From positions 1 through 28,274 of the IMG/VR virus record IMGVR_UViG_3300042568_000177: 28,274 nt of DNA; one strand, 5' to 3'. Below, in pieces: positions 1-7,256 of this stretch; position 1 is the stretch's first letter, and every line of letters starts with the position of its first letter. Position numbers and translations under genes: made by a program. This DNA is from a virus. The notes under the pieces are model-generated. The model did not search any database. It was given only the letters and a program-made list of their open reading frames with translations, and was not told where the DNA came from.

Positions 1-530
1 AGGTCTAGGCCATCTGGCAGGTCAATGGCATAACGCATCAAGCGATGCCCGTCAGTGGCCTCCATGTGGCCGTTGCCGAGGTGGATGCCCTGAAGCATCT
101 GCTTGCTGGCGTCGGTGCTGGCAGCTGCCATGCAGGCGCGGATGCCGGCGGATAGGTGCAGCTCGCTGGTAGCGGCGTCTACAACCGGCAGCGCGGGGTA
201 ATCCGCCGCATCAGCCGCAGCAAGCCCGTAGGAGCCCGCAGAAGCGGTTAGAGCGCCATCTGCGAGGGTCAGAGCCTCATCACCGTCAAAGCGGCTCACA
301 AGGCCAGCCAGCAGCCGATACGGCAGCGCTACAGCGCCATCGGTCTCCACTGCGGCCGGAATGGTGACGGTGATGCCGAGGTCAAGGTTGAAGCCGGTGA
401 TGGTCATGGCACCACCAGTGGATTGGATCAAGCAGCAGTCAAGGATCGGGTGGCTGCTGCGATGACCAACGGCTGGCGCGATGGTGCGCAGCGCGTGATC
501 GAGATCGGCTTGGCAGGTGACGGCTTTCAT
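1..530 (-). CDS. dnaN: DNA polymerase III beta sliding clamp, N-terminal part (cut by window edge)
   Basis: This gene encodes a homolog of the ring-shaped beta clamp that tethers the replicative polymerase to DNA. Translating the minus strand from the ATG at 530 gives 176 residues open to the left edge, roughly clamp domain I and the start of domain II of a usual 360-380 residue protein. Diagnostic stretches are an N-terminal start MKAVTCQADLDHAL, the HPILDC segment, a DYPALP motif near residue 110, and ATDGHRLM near residue 160, all matching conserved clamp positions. Its start overlaps the stop of the upstream gene as ATGA, so translation is probably coupled. No polymerase or clamp loader gene is visible here; the clamp may serve a phage polymerase outside the window or recruit the host one. 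An internal ATG at 407 would remove the conserved N-terminus, so 530 is preferred. Confidence 0.85.
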   Translation of the reverse strand, partial: MKAVTCQADLDHALRTIAPAVGHRSSHPILDCCLIQSTGGAMTITGFNLDLGITVTIPAAVETDGAVALPYRLLAGLVSRFDGDEALTLADGALTASAGSYGLAAADAADYPALPVVDAATSELHLSAGIRACMAAASTDASKQMLQGIHLGNGHMEATDGHRLMRYAIDLPDGLD

Positions 531-673
531 TTGACGGTGGCGGCAGTGACGAGGCTGTTGATGATGCGTTCGTAATCAGCGGCGAAGCTATCCACAAGCT
601 CCATGGGTAGCGGTACGCCGTCATCAATGGCGTTGTCGGCAATGGCTGCGGCGTACGCCACTGCCTGGGTCAT
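527..673 (-). CDS. Small hypothetical protein, 48 aa
   Basis: I do not recognise this protein. From the ATG at 673 it begins MTQAVAYAAAIADNAIDDG and continues with an acidic, mostly helical-looking sequence ending AATVK. It sits between the ribbon-helix-helix gene (four bases upstream) and the sliding clamp, whose start codon overlaps this stop as ATGA. Longer in-frame starts exist at 736 and 754 and would overlap the preceding gene by up to 77 bases; I chose 673 because it leaves the compact gene spacing seen throughout the window. The conserved operon position is the main argument that it is real. Confidence 0.55.
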   Translation of the reverse strand: MTQAVAYAAAIADNAIDDGVPLPMELVDSFAADYERIINSLVTAATVK

Positions 674-677
674 GGTC

Positions 678-959
678 TCATGCAGCCGATTGATCACCGG
701 TTGCTGCTTGGCTGGAATGTGAATGAGCGATGACATATGCAACGAGAGTTTCAACGTGTCGGCGGTTCAGGTCACCACGCATGAAGGCGCAGGCGTCCGC
801 CACCAGAGCATGGTAAGCCGCCGTGGTCAATCCTGCAACAACCCCACCGCTCAAAGCACGCTGCCGGATCAGATGCGCACGCGGGATGCCATGCGCCGCT
901 GCTTCGGCGTTCAACCGCGCCAGGTCGTCAGCGGTGACATTGATCTTGATTTCGGGCAT
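678..959 (-). CDS. Ribbon-helix-helix-like small protein, 93 aa
   Basis: The N-terminus (PEIKINVTADDLARLNAEA, then HGIPRAHLIRQRAL) has the strand-helix-turn-helix pattern of ribbon-helix-helix DNA-binding proteins, such as those in mobilisation accessory factors and small phage repressors. The rest is alanine rich with no motif I can name. It is the first gene of the minus-strand group leading into the sliding clamp, and the repeat-rich noncoding stretch lies immediately upstream. That position would suit a protein that binds the repeats or regulates its own operon, but this is inference. The family assignment rests on the pattern of the first 40 residues only. Confidence 0.65.
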   Translation of the reverse strand: MPEIKINVTADDLARLNAEAAAHGIPRAHLIRQRALSGGVVAGLTTAAYHALVADACAFMRGDLNRRHVETLVAYVIAHSHSSQAATGDQSAA

Positions 960-983
960 TCGGCTTTGGTGGCTGGCGCAGAT

Positions 984-1001
984 TAGGCCCCTAGGGGCCT
1001 A
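984..1001. repeat. 18-bp perfect palindrome, copy 1
   Basis: TAGGCCCCTAGGGGCCTA is a perfect palindrome at the edge of the repeat field upstream of the ribbon-helix-helix gene. The same 8-base arms around a different two-base centre recur at 4251-4268. No T-run follows, so a standard intrinsic terminator is not supported; it may be a protein-binding site or a small interspersed palindromic repeat. Confidence 0.7.
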
Positions 1002-1330
1002 TGTTACGCCTGTAACAGCCTGTTACGCCTACCGTAACATCCAAGATCGACTGCAGCGCAGTGGGTTTGGCCACCCCTGTTACGTTGTTACGCCTTTTTC
1101 CAGATACATATACATACATAGGAGCAGGGTTGCTTAGGGATTATTTCTTCTCTCTCTATAGGGGGGGATGTATTCCGGAAGCGTAACAAGCGGGGTTTTC
1201 CGTAACATCCCTTGCGGCGCAAGGGATCTCAGCGTTACGGCGACCGTAACAGGCGTAACGCTATGCCTCGGAAATCGGGATGGACACTGCTCTTGAGGCT
1301 CCTGTCACGCCTTTGAATCGTGTTACGCCT
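1002..1330. repeat. Iteron-like field of TGTTACGCCT repeats, candidate replication origin
   Basis: The heptamer TGTTACG or its complement (one base changed in some) occurs at 1002, 1011, 1021, 1033, 1078, 1086, 1182, 1201, 1233, 1245, 1254, 1303 and 1321, in both orientations; four copies extend to the full TGTTACGCCT. Between them lie an AT-richer tract (about 1096-1165, with ACATATACATACATA) and a 9-bp-arm hairpin. Clustered short repeats plus an AT-rich tract next to a primase-helicase gene is the layout of origins bound by P4-alpha-type replication proteins. The last two copies fall inside the 3' end of the primase gene. 960-1260 has no supported gene. Alternative: operators for the ribbon-helix-helix proteins. 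Confidence 0.65.
1207..1227. other. Perfect hairpin inside the repeat field
   Basis: ATCCCTTGC and GCAAGGGAT form 9-bp arms around a GGC loop, just past the primase stop codon. There is no downstream T-run on either strand, so it could be a structural part of an origin or a weak terminator. Confidence 0.6.
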
Positions 1331-3759
1331 GGCTTGGTTGCACCGGGCAAACGCGCCAAAACGGTCGACCAGCAGTTGCTCCATGGCGTATCGGACAAGA
1401 TGGCGGCAATGGCTTCTGCGGTATTGCTGATCACCACGCAACCGTCATCAGCCCTGATCCCATTGCGACCAAGCGTTGCCTCGGCAAGCTCTTTGGTTAC
1501 CGCCAAGTCATTGGAATAGCCAAGGGTACGCTCTACCAGCTCGCCAATAGTTCTAGTGACAACCTTATCCGCTTCCACGCGGATTTGCTGCTGCAAGATA
1601 CGTTGCAGGCATCGTTTTTCGTCAGGCACCTCTGTGGTTTGAGAGTAAGATTCCCATTCGTTTTGATCAATCAAGGCGAACGCTTGATCGCGTGTCGGCA
1701 CCTCGCGCGACTGCAAAGACCATGCTCCAGCTAGCAACGTGCCGTATTGATCGCCGAGCCGCTGGCTATCGAAAGCTTCAGCAGCCGCACGGGTGAAGAC
1801 CCTAACCGACTGGCGAATAACAGGAATCAGCGATATGGTTCGCGCCTGCAAGCGTTGCCCGACTTGATCAGTCACGTAGCGGTCAAGATCGCGGTCTAGC
1901 GCTTCCCAGTGATCCAACCTTGCTTGCTTGGCAAACTCATTTGGATTGCGCAAGGTGAGCTGCGCAAAGCGTGATTTATCGGCGCCTTGTTTCAGCGCAG
2001 TAGCAATGCTGCTCATTAGAAACATTGAGCGGATGGTGTAGCGCTGTGCATCGCCTTCGGCGCTGCCCTTGATGGTTTGCGCTCGTGACTCACTGCTGGC
2101 CACACGTGCTAATGACAGCACGGCTTGCATCCGCTGCTGATCCGGGCGCTCGTTGGACTCCGCCTCGTCAAACACAACCGGCAATGCATCGGCCCGTAGG
2201 GTCTGCCGTAGGCCAGCTTCGCTAGTGTTGCCGGCGACATGAAGGGCAAGGTCGCCGAGTAATGGGGCGATGTAGCGATCAAGGATGGCGGACTTGCCGG
2301 AGCCGGCGCCTGCTGTGAGCCAGATATGCGGTCGCCAGTCAAGAGCACCGCAGATCGGCGCAAGCGCTGCCCATCCAGCAATGAGCAGCCCAGACGCTGG
2401 CACCTCCCACTTGAACCGCCCCGCCAGCTCCAGCAGCAGATACGCATCTTGATCAGCAAGCGGCAGCGCCTTGCCGGGACCGCGCAAGCTGCCAAGTCGC
2501 TGGTAGAGGTATCGACTGCCGGCAATGCCGGAGGATATGGATGCCTCTTGATCGGTCAATACAAGCCGGTCGCCTAGGTGCAATACGGATTGCTTCTGGT
2601 CCCACCATGCACCACGGCCGCGGATGCGATCTGGTGAGTAGATGCCAGCAGCAGCTTGACGTTCAAACAGACTGCTGGCCGCTGCGGTCCAGTTCGCACC
2701 GGTCTTGGATGGGTAAAGCGACTCCCAATAAGCGAGCGGCGCAATGGCGCAGAGATTGGTACCGGTATGCGCTGAGCGCGACAGCCTGGTTACTTGGCCA
2801 GTGCTGTGCGGCTGGTAATAGAAGGCGTCATGATCAAAGCCAAGGCACGTGAAATAGTCATTGCCATCCGGCAGTGGATCTGGCTCAATGGCTGGCTCTG
2901 GATCGGGTTCTGGCACCAATTCCGGCAACTCAATCGGTGCGGAGCGGTTGTGCTTGAGATATGCAGCGGCCGCGGCCACGCTCCAGTCGGCATCGGCTAG
3001 ATCCCATCCTTCTGGCACATCTGCTGGTGGATGGACGATGCGCACTTGATCAGCGCCAGCCTTCAAAAGCCGGATTGCCAGCTTTGCCATGGCTTCACGT
3101 CCGACATCATCAGCGTCAGGCCATAGGACACAACGCCTGCCCGCCAGCGGTGACCAGTCGGCTCTGTCGATAGCCTTGCAGCCGCTGGGCCATGTGACGA
3201 TCACAGCGGATGGATAGAGAAGTGCTGCTGCATCAGCGGTTTTTTCGCCTTCAACTACCAGCACCGGTGCATTGGGCTTAAGCGCTAACTGGCGCTTGCC
3301 ATACAGCGGACGTGGCGCCGGCGGCGCTTTCCATAACCATTTCTCGCCAGTCCACCACAAAGGCAGGATGTCTTTACCGCCATCTGGCTTGTCTTTGCGG
3401 ACAACGTAAAACGTGCTGCTGTACTGCCAGAACTGCTTACCGTGCGGTAATGGCGGATCTGGCATCGGCTTGGCAATGCCTAGATGCTGCTCAATACGCT
3501 GGCAGGCTTCGGCGTAGGTCAAGCCTTGGTGGCGCATGAATAGATCCATGCCGGTACCACCACCACCTGTTTGATCCTTGCCGCCGCATTTGTTGCAATA
3601 CCAAGAGCCGCTGCCGTCTTGATCATCAAAGCGGTAGCGATCCTTGCCGCCACATAGCGGACAGGGCTGGTGCTTGTCGGATAACTGGTCTGGCGTCAAG
3701 CCACAAAAATGCGCCAGCAGGTCAGGCCACCTGCCGTTGGTAAGTTCAGCGATGCTCAT
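1261..3759 (-). CDS. Phage/plasmid primase-helicase (zinc ribbon, TOPRIM, DUF927-type ATPase), 832 aa
   Basis: This is a replication initiator-type protein that primes and unwinds DNA. A P4-alpha-style zinc ribbon uses Cys33, Cys36, Cys55 and Cys58 (CPLCGG and CNKCGG). A TOPRIM primase core follows with VVEGEK at about 168-173 and the DADD acidic cluster at 215-218. A proline/glutamate-rich linker (about 280-300) leads to a DUF927-type helicase ATPase with Walker A AGAGSGKS at 483-490 and Walker B VVFDEAE near 528-534. The ATG at 3759 overlaps the stop of the upstream ribbon-helix-helix gene as ATGA. The C-terminus carries VTRFKGVTG because the TGTTACG repeats run into its coding sequence, a feature consistent with an adjacent origin. 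Length and domain order are normal for the family. Confidence 0.93.
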   Translation of the reverse strand: MSIAELTNGRWPDLLAHFCGLTPDQLSDKHQPCPLCGGKDRYRFDDQDGSGSWYCNKCGGKDQTGGGGTGMDLFMRHQGLTYAEACQRIEQHLGIAKPMPDPPLPHGKQFWQYSSTFYVVRKDKPDGGKDILPLWWTGEKWLWKAPPAPRPLYGKRQLALKPNAPVLVVEGEKTADAAALLYPSAVIVTWPSGCKAIDRADWSPLAGRRCVLWPDADDVGREAMAKLAIRLLKAGADQVRIVHPPADVPEGWDLADADWSVAAAAAYLKHNRSAPIELPELVPEPDPEPAIEPDPLPDGNDYFTCLGFDHDAFYYQPHSTGQVTRLSRSAHTGTNLCAIAPLAYWESLYPSKTGANWTAAASSLFERQAAAGIYSPDRIRGRGAWWDQKQSVLHLGDRLVLTDQEASISSGIAGSRYLYQRLGSLRGPGKALPLADQDAYLLLELAGRFKWEVPASGLLIAGWAALAPICGALDWRPHIWLTAGAGSGKSAILDRYIAPLLGDLALHVAGNTSEAGLRQTLRADALPVVFDEAESNERPDQQRMQAVLSLARVASSESRAQTIKGSAEGDAQRYTIRSMFLMSSIATALKQGADKSRFAQLTLRNPNEFAKQARLDHWEALDRDLDRYVTDQVGQRLQARTISLIPVIRQSVRVFTRAAAEAFDSQRLGDQYGTLLAGAWSLQSREVPTRDQAFALIDQNEWESYSQTTEVPDEKRCLQRILQQQIRVEADKVVTRTIGELVERTLGYSNDLAVTKELAEATLGRNGIRADDGCVVISNTAEAIAAILSDTPWSNCWSTVLARLPGATKPGVTRFKGVTGASRAVSIPISEA

Positions 3760-3917
3760 TTGATTGCAGGCAAAACGCCTTGACTGTGGAGCTTCATGGC
3801 TTCGGCAATCAGAAGCCGAATAGCGGTAGCCCTGGACATCTCATCACCTGACCAGCGATCTAGCCAGTCAATCTGCTCCCGCGTCAATCGCAGGCTAAAA
3901 GGCGGACAGAGCGGCAT
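3756..3917 (-). CDS. Ribbon-helix-helix protein, 53 aa
   Basis: A short minus-strand gene starting MPLCPPFSLRLTREQIDWL and ending GVLPAIK. The FSLRLT strand followed by two helices (EQIDWLDRW and SRATAIRLLIAEAM) is a clear ribbon-helix-helix fold, the dimeric DNA-binding fold of many phage and plasmid regulators. Its TGA overlaps the ATG of the primase-helicase, so the two are almost certainly co-translated. Directly upstream is the divergent control region at 3918-3991, so autoregulation of the primase operon is a natural guess. The gene is too short for a common 60-residue cut-off but the family match is good. Confidence 0.75.
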   Translation of the reverse strand: MPLCPPFSLRLTREQIDWLDRWSGDEMSRATAIRLLIAEAMKLHSQGVLPAIK

Positions 3918-3934
3918 GAGTTTTTGCGGATGGC

Positions 3935-3969
3935 TTGCGCATCGTAACCGGATCGGCTACTGTGTGCAA
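3935..3969. promoter_or_regulatory. Possible interleaved divergent promoters
   Basis: Between the divergent genes at 3917 and 3992, both strands show weak sigma-70-like hexamers with 17-base spacers. Minus strand: TTGCAC (3969-3964) and TACGAT (3946-3941). Plus strand: TTGCGC (3935-3940) and TACTGT (3958-3963). The boxes interlock, so polymerase could not use both at once. A GTTACG half-repeat (3949-3944) lies at the minus -10. GGAG at 3978-3981 serves the plus gene. Matches are only 3-4 of 6 bases per box. Confidence 0.35.
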
Positions 3970-3991
3970 GTCCCTTCGGAGTCACCAACCT

Positions 3992-4792
3992 ATGGCCATT
4001 GCAACAACCCAAGCCGCCGAGGTTTCGGCAGACATGAGCGAAGACGAGGCTAGGCAAGCAGTCACGGACATCAAGCGCGGCATCAACACGGTCCGCGCTC
4101 GCATCTACGAGCTTGATCGCCGCAAGGGCTGGAAGGCGCTTGGCTACCGCAGCTTTGCCGCGTGCTGCATGGCTGAGTTTCCAGAACTGCACGCTAGGAC
4201 AATCCGAAAACAGCTTGCCGCGGCACAGGTTGAGGCGAGCCTCAGGGAGCTAGGCCCCGGGGGGCCTAATCTTCAAATTGGCGACATCCCCGAAACACAC
4301 CTACGCCCCCTTGTATCGGTCAAAAACGACGAAGAAACACTCGTTGCCGCATACGAAAAGGCTCAAGACATTGCTAAGCAAGAAAACGATGGCAGGTTGA
4401 CTGAGGCAATCGTTACTCGCGCCGTTGAGGAGGTTAAGCCCGAATATGAATGGAGCCAATCTGAACTACAGCGCAAGGCTGCTGTAGAAGCTGGCGGCAC
4501 AGTAGTTGCCAACATGCACCAAAACAGCGATCGAGCATTGCTGCACTGGGCAAAAACTACAGGTCGCTTTGCCCGCATTGATCGCAATAGCGACTGGGGT
4601 AATCCATTCGAAATGCCAGCAGATGGTGATCGGGACACTGTTTGCGACTCTTACGAGATTTTTTTTCCTCGCAAGTTTAGTTTGCACAATCGCATAGAAG
4701 AATTGCGCGGCAAGGTTCTTGGTTGCTGGTGTTACCCGCAACGGTGTCACGGTGATTTCTTGGCTAGCAAGGTGCAATCTGATGATTTTTGA
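3992..4792 (+). CDS. DUF4326 C-terminal domain protein, 266 aa
   Basis: The C-terminal 70-80 residues match DUF4326, a small domain of unknown function: RFARIDRNSDWGNPF, then ELRGKVLGCWCYPQRCHGDFLA with the CWC-P-CHGD signature that could bind a metal. The N-terminal part is a helical region (ARQAVTDIKRGINTV, RKGWKALGYRSFAAC, TIRKQLAAAQVEA) resembling DNA-binding helices of ParB/DUF3102-like phage proteins, but I cannot assign it firmly. I chose the ATG at 3992 because a GGAG lies ten bases upstream; an earlier in-frame start at 3935 would overlap the control region. An 18-bp palindromic repeat lies in frame in the middle. The gene overlaps the next one by 11 bases. Function unknown. Confidence 0.7.
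   Translation: MAIATTQAAEVSADMSEDEARQAVTDIKRGINTVRARIYELDRRKGWKALGYRSFAACCMAEFPELHARTIRKQLAAAQVEASLRELGPGGPNLQIGDIPETHLRPLVSVKNDEETLVAAYEKAQDIAKQENDGRLTEAIVTRAVEEVKPEYEWSQSELQRKAAVEAGGTVVANMHQNSDRALLHWAKTTGRFARIDRNSDWGNPFEMPADGDRDTVCDSYEIFFPRKFSLHNRIEELRGKVLGCWCYPQRCHGDFLASKVQSDDF
4251..4268. repeat. 18-bp palindrome, copy 2, inside a coding region
   Basis: TAGGCCCCGGGGGGCCTA has the same 8-base arms as 984-1001 with GG instead of TA in the centre. It lies in frame within the DUF4326 gene and encodes the ELGPGGPN stretch between the helical part and the rest, a plausible linker. Confidence 0.7.
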
Positions 4793-5528
4793 AGATTGCA
4801 TTTGCCTTGCGCAGGCACGGGTTATCGCTGGCCGCAAACGCGAGCCACATATTTGCACAATCGCTTTTCATGAGCCGACTGAATCTTTCCTGCGGTTTTG
4901 CCTGCCGTTTCAGCTAGACCGGACGCCAGCAGTCAAACGCTGGCAACGGTTTACTTTTGAAGGCGACAAAGAAAGGCTGACAAACGATAACCGCAGGGAA
5001 ACATGGCACTATGGCTCAGTTTTGGGCAGGTCAGCTACTGTTAGCCAAAGAGAGCAAACAGAGCTGCACGGCAAAATTTTGCGCCAATACCAATACGAGC
5101 ATGAGCTAAACGAAGACAGGTCAAGTATTGGAGTATTGATACCAATGTGCGGCTTCAAGTTAGTGCAAGAGCATCTTTCTCCAAATGAAGCTAGTGACGC
5201 CAAAGAACTTGAGCGATGCAAGCTAATGGCCGAGAAAGGTATTTGGTATCCAGACTTTAAGGTCAAAGCTAAAGGTCATCGCATGGTTGACGGGGTAAAG
5301 AAATCTTTTGAGAAAACGGTAGTTGCTTGGGATGTATACGAGGCAATACGGACCGGACGAAGTAACCCATTCCAGTCAATTTATGGATACCGCAATCCGT
5401 ATTTTATTATTGGTAACCTAGCCACGAAGCGCAACGCATTTATTGTAGTTGGCGTTTTAAGTGCTCCAAATAACGCAATACAGCGCAACGCAATCCACCA
5501 GCAGATGAGCTTGCTGACATGCTGCTAA
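4782..5528 (+). CDS. Hypothetical protein, 248 aa
   Basis: I do not recognise this protein. From the ATG at 4782 (overlapping the DUF4326 gene by 11 bases) it begins MIFEDCICLAQARVIAGRK, then CTIAFHEPTESFLRFCLPFQL and a polar central part (TNDNRRETWHYGS) that suggests a compact soluble fold rich in Arg, Asp and Glu. It has no signal peptide, membrane segment or zinc cluster that I can see. The stop overlaps the helicase start by ten bases, so it belongs to the same operon as the helicase and nuclease. Base composition is more AT rich than the flanking helicase gene. A longer in-frame start at 4719 would lie far inside the previous gene and is less likely. Confidence 0.7.
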   Translation: MIFEDCICLAQARVIAGRKREPHICTIAFHEPTESFLRFCLPFQLDRTPAVKRWQRFTFEGDKERLTNDNRRETWHYGSVLGRSATVSQREQTELHGKILRQYQYEHELNEDRSSIGVLIPMCGFKLVQEHLSPNEASDAKELERCKLMAEKGIWYPDFKVKAKGHRMVDGVKKSFEKTVVAWDVYEAIRTGRSNPFQSIYGYRNPYFIIGNLATKRNAFIVVGVLSAPNNAIQRNAIHQQMSLLTCC

Positions 5529-6880
5529 CCCAACTTCGCCCACGTCAGCTAAAGGCACTTGATGATCTGCGTAACGCCTACGCTAACGGCGCACGCGCAC
5601 CAATACTGGTGGCGCCAACTGGTTTTGGTAAAACTGCAACTGCTGCTGAGATTGTGCGGCTCAGTATTGGCAAAGGCCGCAAGGTGTGGTTTCTTGCGCA
5701 TTTGCGTGAGATATTAGACGACACCAGTCAACGGCTAAAACGTGCCAATATCACGCACGGTCAGATCAGAGCTGGCGTTCATGCTGACTACACAAAGCCA
5801 GTGCAGGTTGTTGCGGTGCAAACAGCAGTGCGTCGTCCAAGATTGCCGCGGCCTGATCTCATCATTGTTGATGAATGCCACTTAGCGGTAGCCGAGTCCT
5901 ACCGCAAGGTGATTGCAGCAGCAGGTAACCCATTGTTGATGGGGCTTACTGGCACGCCGCAAAGGCTGGATGGGCGCGGGCTAGGTGAAGTGTTTGATTG
6001 CTTGGTTCCGACGTGCAGCAGCGCCGAGCTGATTGATGAAAGGTTGCTGGCTCCGGTGCGTGTTTACGCCCCGCCAGCAGTTGATTTATCTGCATTACGC
6101 ACACGCGCTGGTGAATACGACCAAGGGCAGGCAAGCGAGATCTTGTCAAAGCCACAAGTTGTTGGTGATGCGTTGAGCCACTGGAAGAAGCTATGCGCCG
6201 GTCGACGTGGCGTTGCGTTTTGCACGACTGTTGCGCACGCGCAGGCAGTTGCTGAGCAATGGAAACGCGCTGGTTATCGAGCAATGGCAGTTCACGGTGA
6301 CAGCGATGATGCCGAACGCCGCGAAGCGATAGTTGGCCTGCGTGCAGGCAGACTTGATCTTGTGGCTTGTGCGCAACTGTGGATTGCAGGCGTTGATGTG
6401 CCTGAGATTGATGCTGTGATCTGGCTGCGCCCAACGCAAAGCTTGACGGCATGGTTGCAAGGCAATGGTCGGGGGTTGCGGATTGCACCTGGCAAGCGTG
6501 ATCTGTTAATCCTTGACCACGTAAACAACTGCAGACGGCTTGATCATCCATTGGCAGTGCATGAATGGACTCTTGATGGCAAGCGCAAACGCGACCGCGA
6601 GCAGGCGCCATCAGTCAAGGTGTGCCCGCAGTGCTTCGCCACTAGTGCCAGTGCGGTGCAGGTATGCCGCGAATGCGGTCATGTGTTTGCGCCACAGGAA
6701 CGCCGCGAGCTGCGGCAGGTGGATGGTGAGTTGGTGGAGATGGCAGTGGCTAAGCGGCGTGAGCAATCCTCAGCCCGCGACCTGGATGCACTCCGCGAGC
6801 TAGCGCAGCAACGCGGCTACAAGCGAGGATGGGCGGAACGTGTCTACCAGGCGCGACTGGCTAAGAGGCATGGCATCTGA
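5519..6880 (+). CDS. SF2 DEAD/DEAH-box helicase with C-terminal zinc ribbon, 453 aa
   Basis: A complete superfamily 2 helicase of the ResIII/UvrB-like phage type. It shows the Q-motif region LRPRQLKALDDL, Walker A APTGFGKT at 32-39, motif II VDECH at 117-121, motif III LTGTP at 143-147, and motif VI in GNGRGLRIAPGK. After the two RecA-like lobes comes a four-cysteine zinc ribbon (CPQC and CREC) around 365-390 and a basic tail. It likely unwinds DNA during phage replication or repair. It overlaps the upstream unknown gene by ten bases and the downstream VRR-NUC nuclease by eleven, a helicase-nuclease pairing common in phage replication modules. Confidence 0.92.
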   Translation: MLLTQLRPRQLKALDDLRNAYANGARAPILVAPTGFGKTATAAEIVRLSIGKGRKVWFLAHLREILDDTSQRLKRANITHGQIRAGVHADYTKPVQVVAVQTAVRRPRLPRPDLIIVDECHLAVAESYRKVIAAAGNPLLMGLTGTPQRLDGRGLGEVFDCLVPTCSSAELIDERLLAPVRVYAPPAVDLSALRTRAGEYDQGQASEILSKPQVVGDALSHWKKLCAGRRGVAFCTTVAHAQAVAEQWKRAGYRAMAVHGDSDDAERREAIVGLRAGRLDLVACAQLWIAGVDVPEIDAVIWLRPTQSLTAWLQGNGRGLRIAPGKRDLLILDHVNNCRRLDHPLAVHEWTLDGKRKRDREQAPSVKVCPQCFATSASAVQVCRECGHVFAPQERRELRQVDGELVEMAVAKRREQSSARDLDALRELAQQRGYKRGWAERVYQARLAKRHGI

Positions 6881-7226
6881 GCAAACCATCCAGCAAGAGA
6901 TCCGCATTGCCTGTAGCAACGGTGATACGCGCCTGTTCCGCAACAACACCGGCACGCTCAAGGACGCCAACGGTCGCCCAGTGCAGTTCGGCCTATGCAA
7001 GGGCAGCGCTGACTTGATCGGCTGGAAGCGCGTCACCATCACGCCGGAGATGGTTGGCACTCAGGTGGCGGTGTTCGCCTCTATAGAGGTCAAGACCGCA
7101 ACCGGCAGGCTGCGCCCTGAGCAGCAGCAGTGGTTGGATGCAGTCCAGGCGGCTGGCGGCATTGCTGGCGTGGCGCGCAGCGTGGAGGATGCAGCGACAT
7201 TATTAAGAGATGTTGCACGGGGTTGA
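6870..7226 (+). CDS. VRR-NUC domain nuclease, 118 aa
   Basis: A stand-alone VRR-NUC nuclease, a PD-(D/E)XK-like fold often found in phages beside SF2 helicases and proposed to cut branched DNA. The sequence starts MASEQTIQQEIRIA, carries GSADLIG as the first acidic motif and IEVKTATGRLRPEQQQWL as the catalytic E-x-K and following helix, then the typical GGIAGVARS end. I chose ATG 6870; a GTG at 6840 would add ten residues, and GAGG lies close to either. Its TGA stop at 7224-7226 overlaps the -35 box of the next promoter. Confidence 0.88.
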   Translation: MASEQTIQQEIRIACSNGDTRLFRNNTGTLKDANGRPVQFGLCKGSADLIGWKRVTITPEMVGTQVAVFASIEVKTATGRLRPEQQQWLDAVQAAGGIAGVARSVEDAATLLRDVARG

Positions 7227-7250
7227 TCAGGGTTGCCGATGGTGTAGGAT
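7223..7250 (+). promoter_or_regulatory. Sigma-70-type promoter, twin copy 1
   Basis: TTGATC (7223-7228), a 16-base spacer and TAGGAT (7245-7250). The spacer end GATGGTG and the -10 box are shared with the promoter at 8080-8107, and the -35 boxes differ by one base. The likely start of transcription is near 7257. Confidence 0.65.
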
Positions 7251-7256
7251 GACATC

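Noticed and set aside
439-642. 67-residue minus-strand open frame
   Set aside because: It lies in another frame over the sliding clamp start and the 48-residue gene, has a low-complexity Ser/Pro/Arg product and no family match.
723-1137. Two overlapping plus-strand frames of 87 and 104 residues
   Set aside because: They run antisense over the ribbon-helix-helix gene and into the repeat field; products are arginine/cysteine rich without recognisable motifs.
1002-1330. CRISPR-like array
   Set aside because: Repeats are only 7-10 bases, occur in both orientations and have irregular spacing with no unique spacers.
5946-6611. 221-residue minus-strand frame
   Set aside because: Antisense shadow of the SF2 helicase, rich in Cys, His and Gln, without domain signs.
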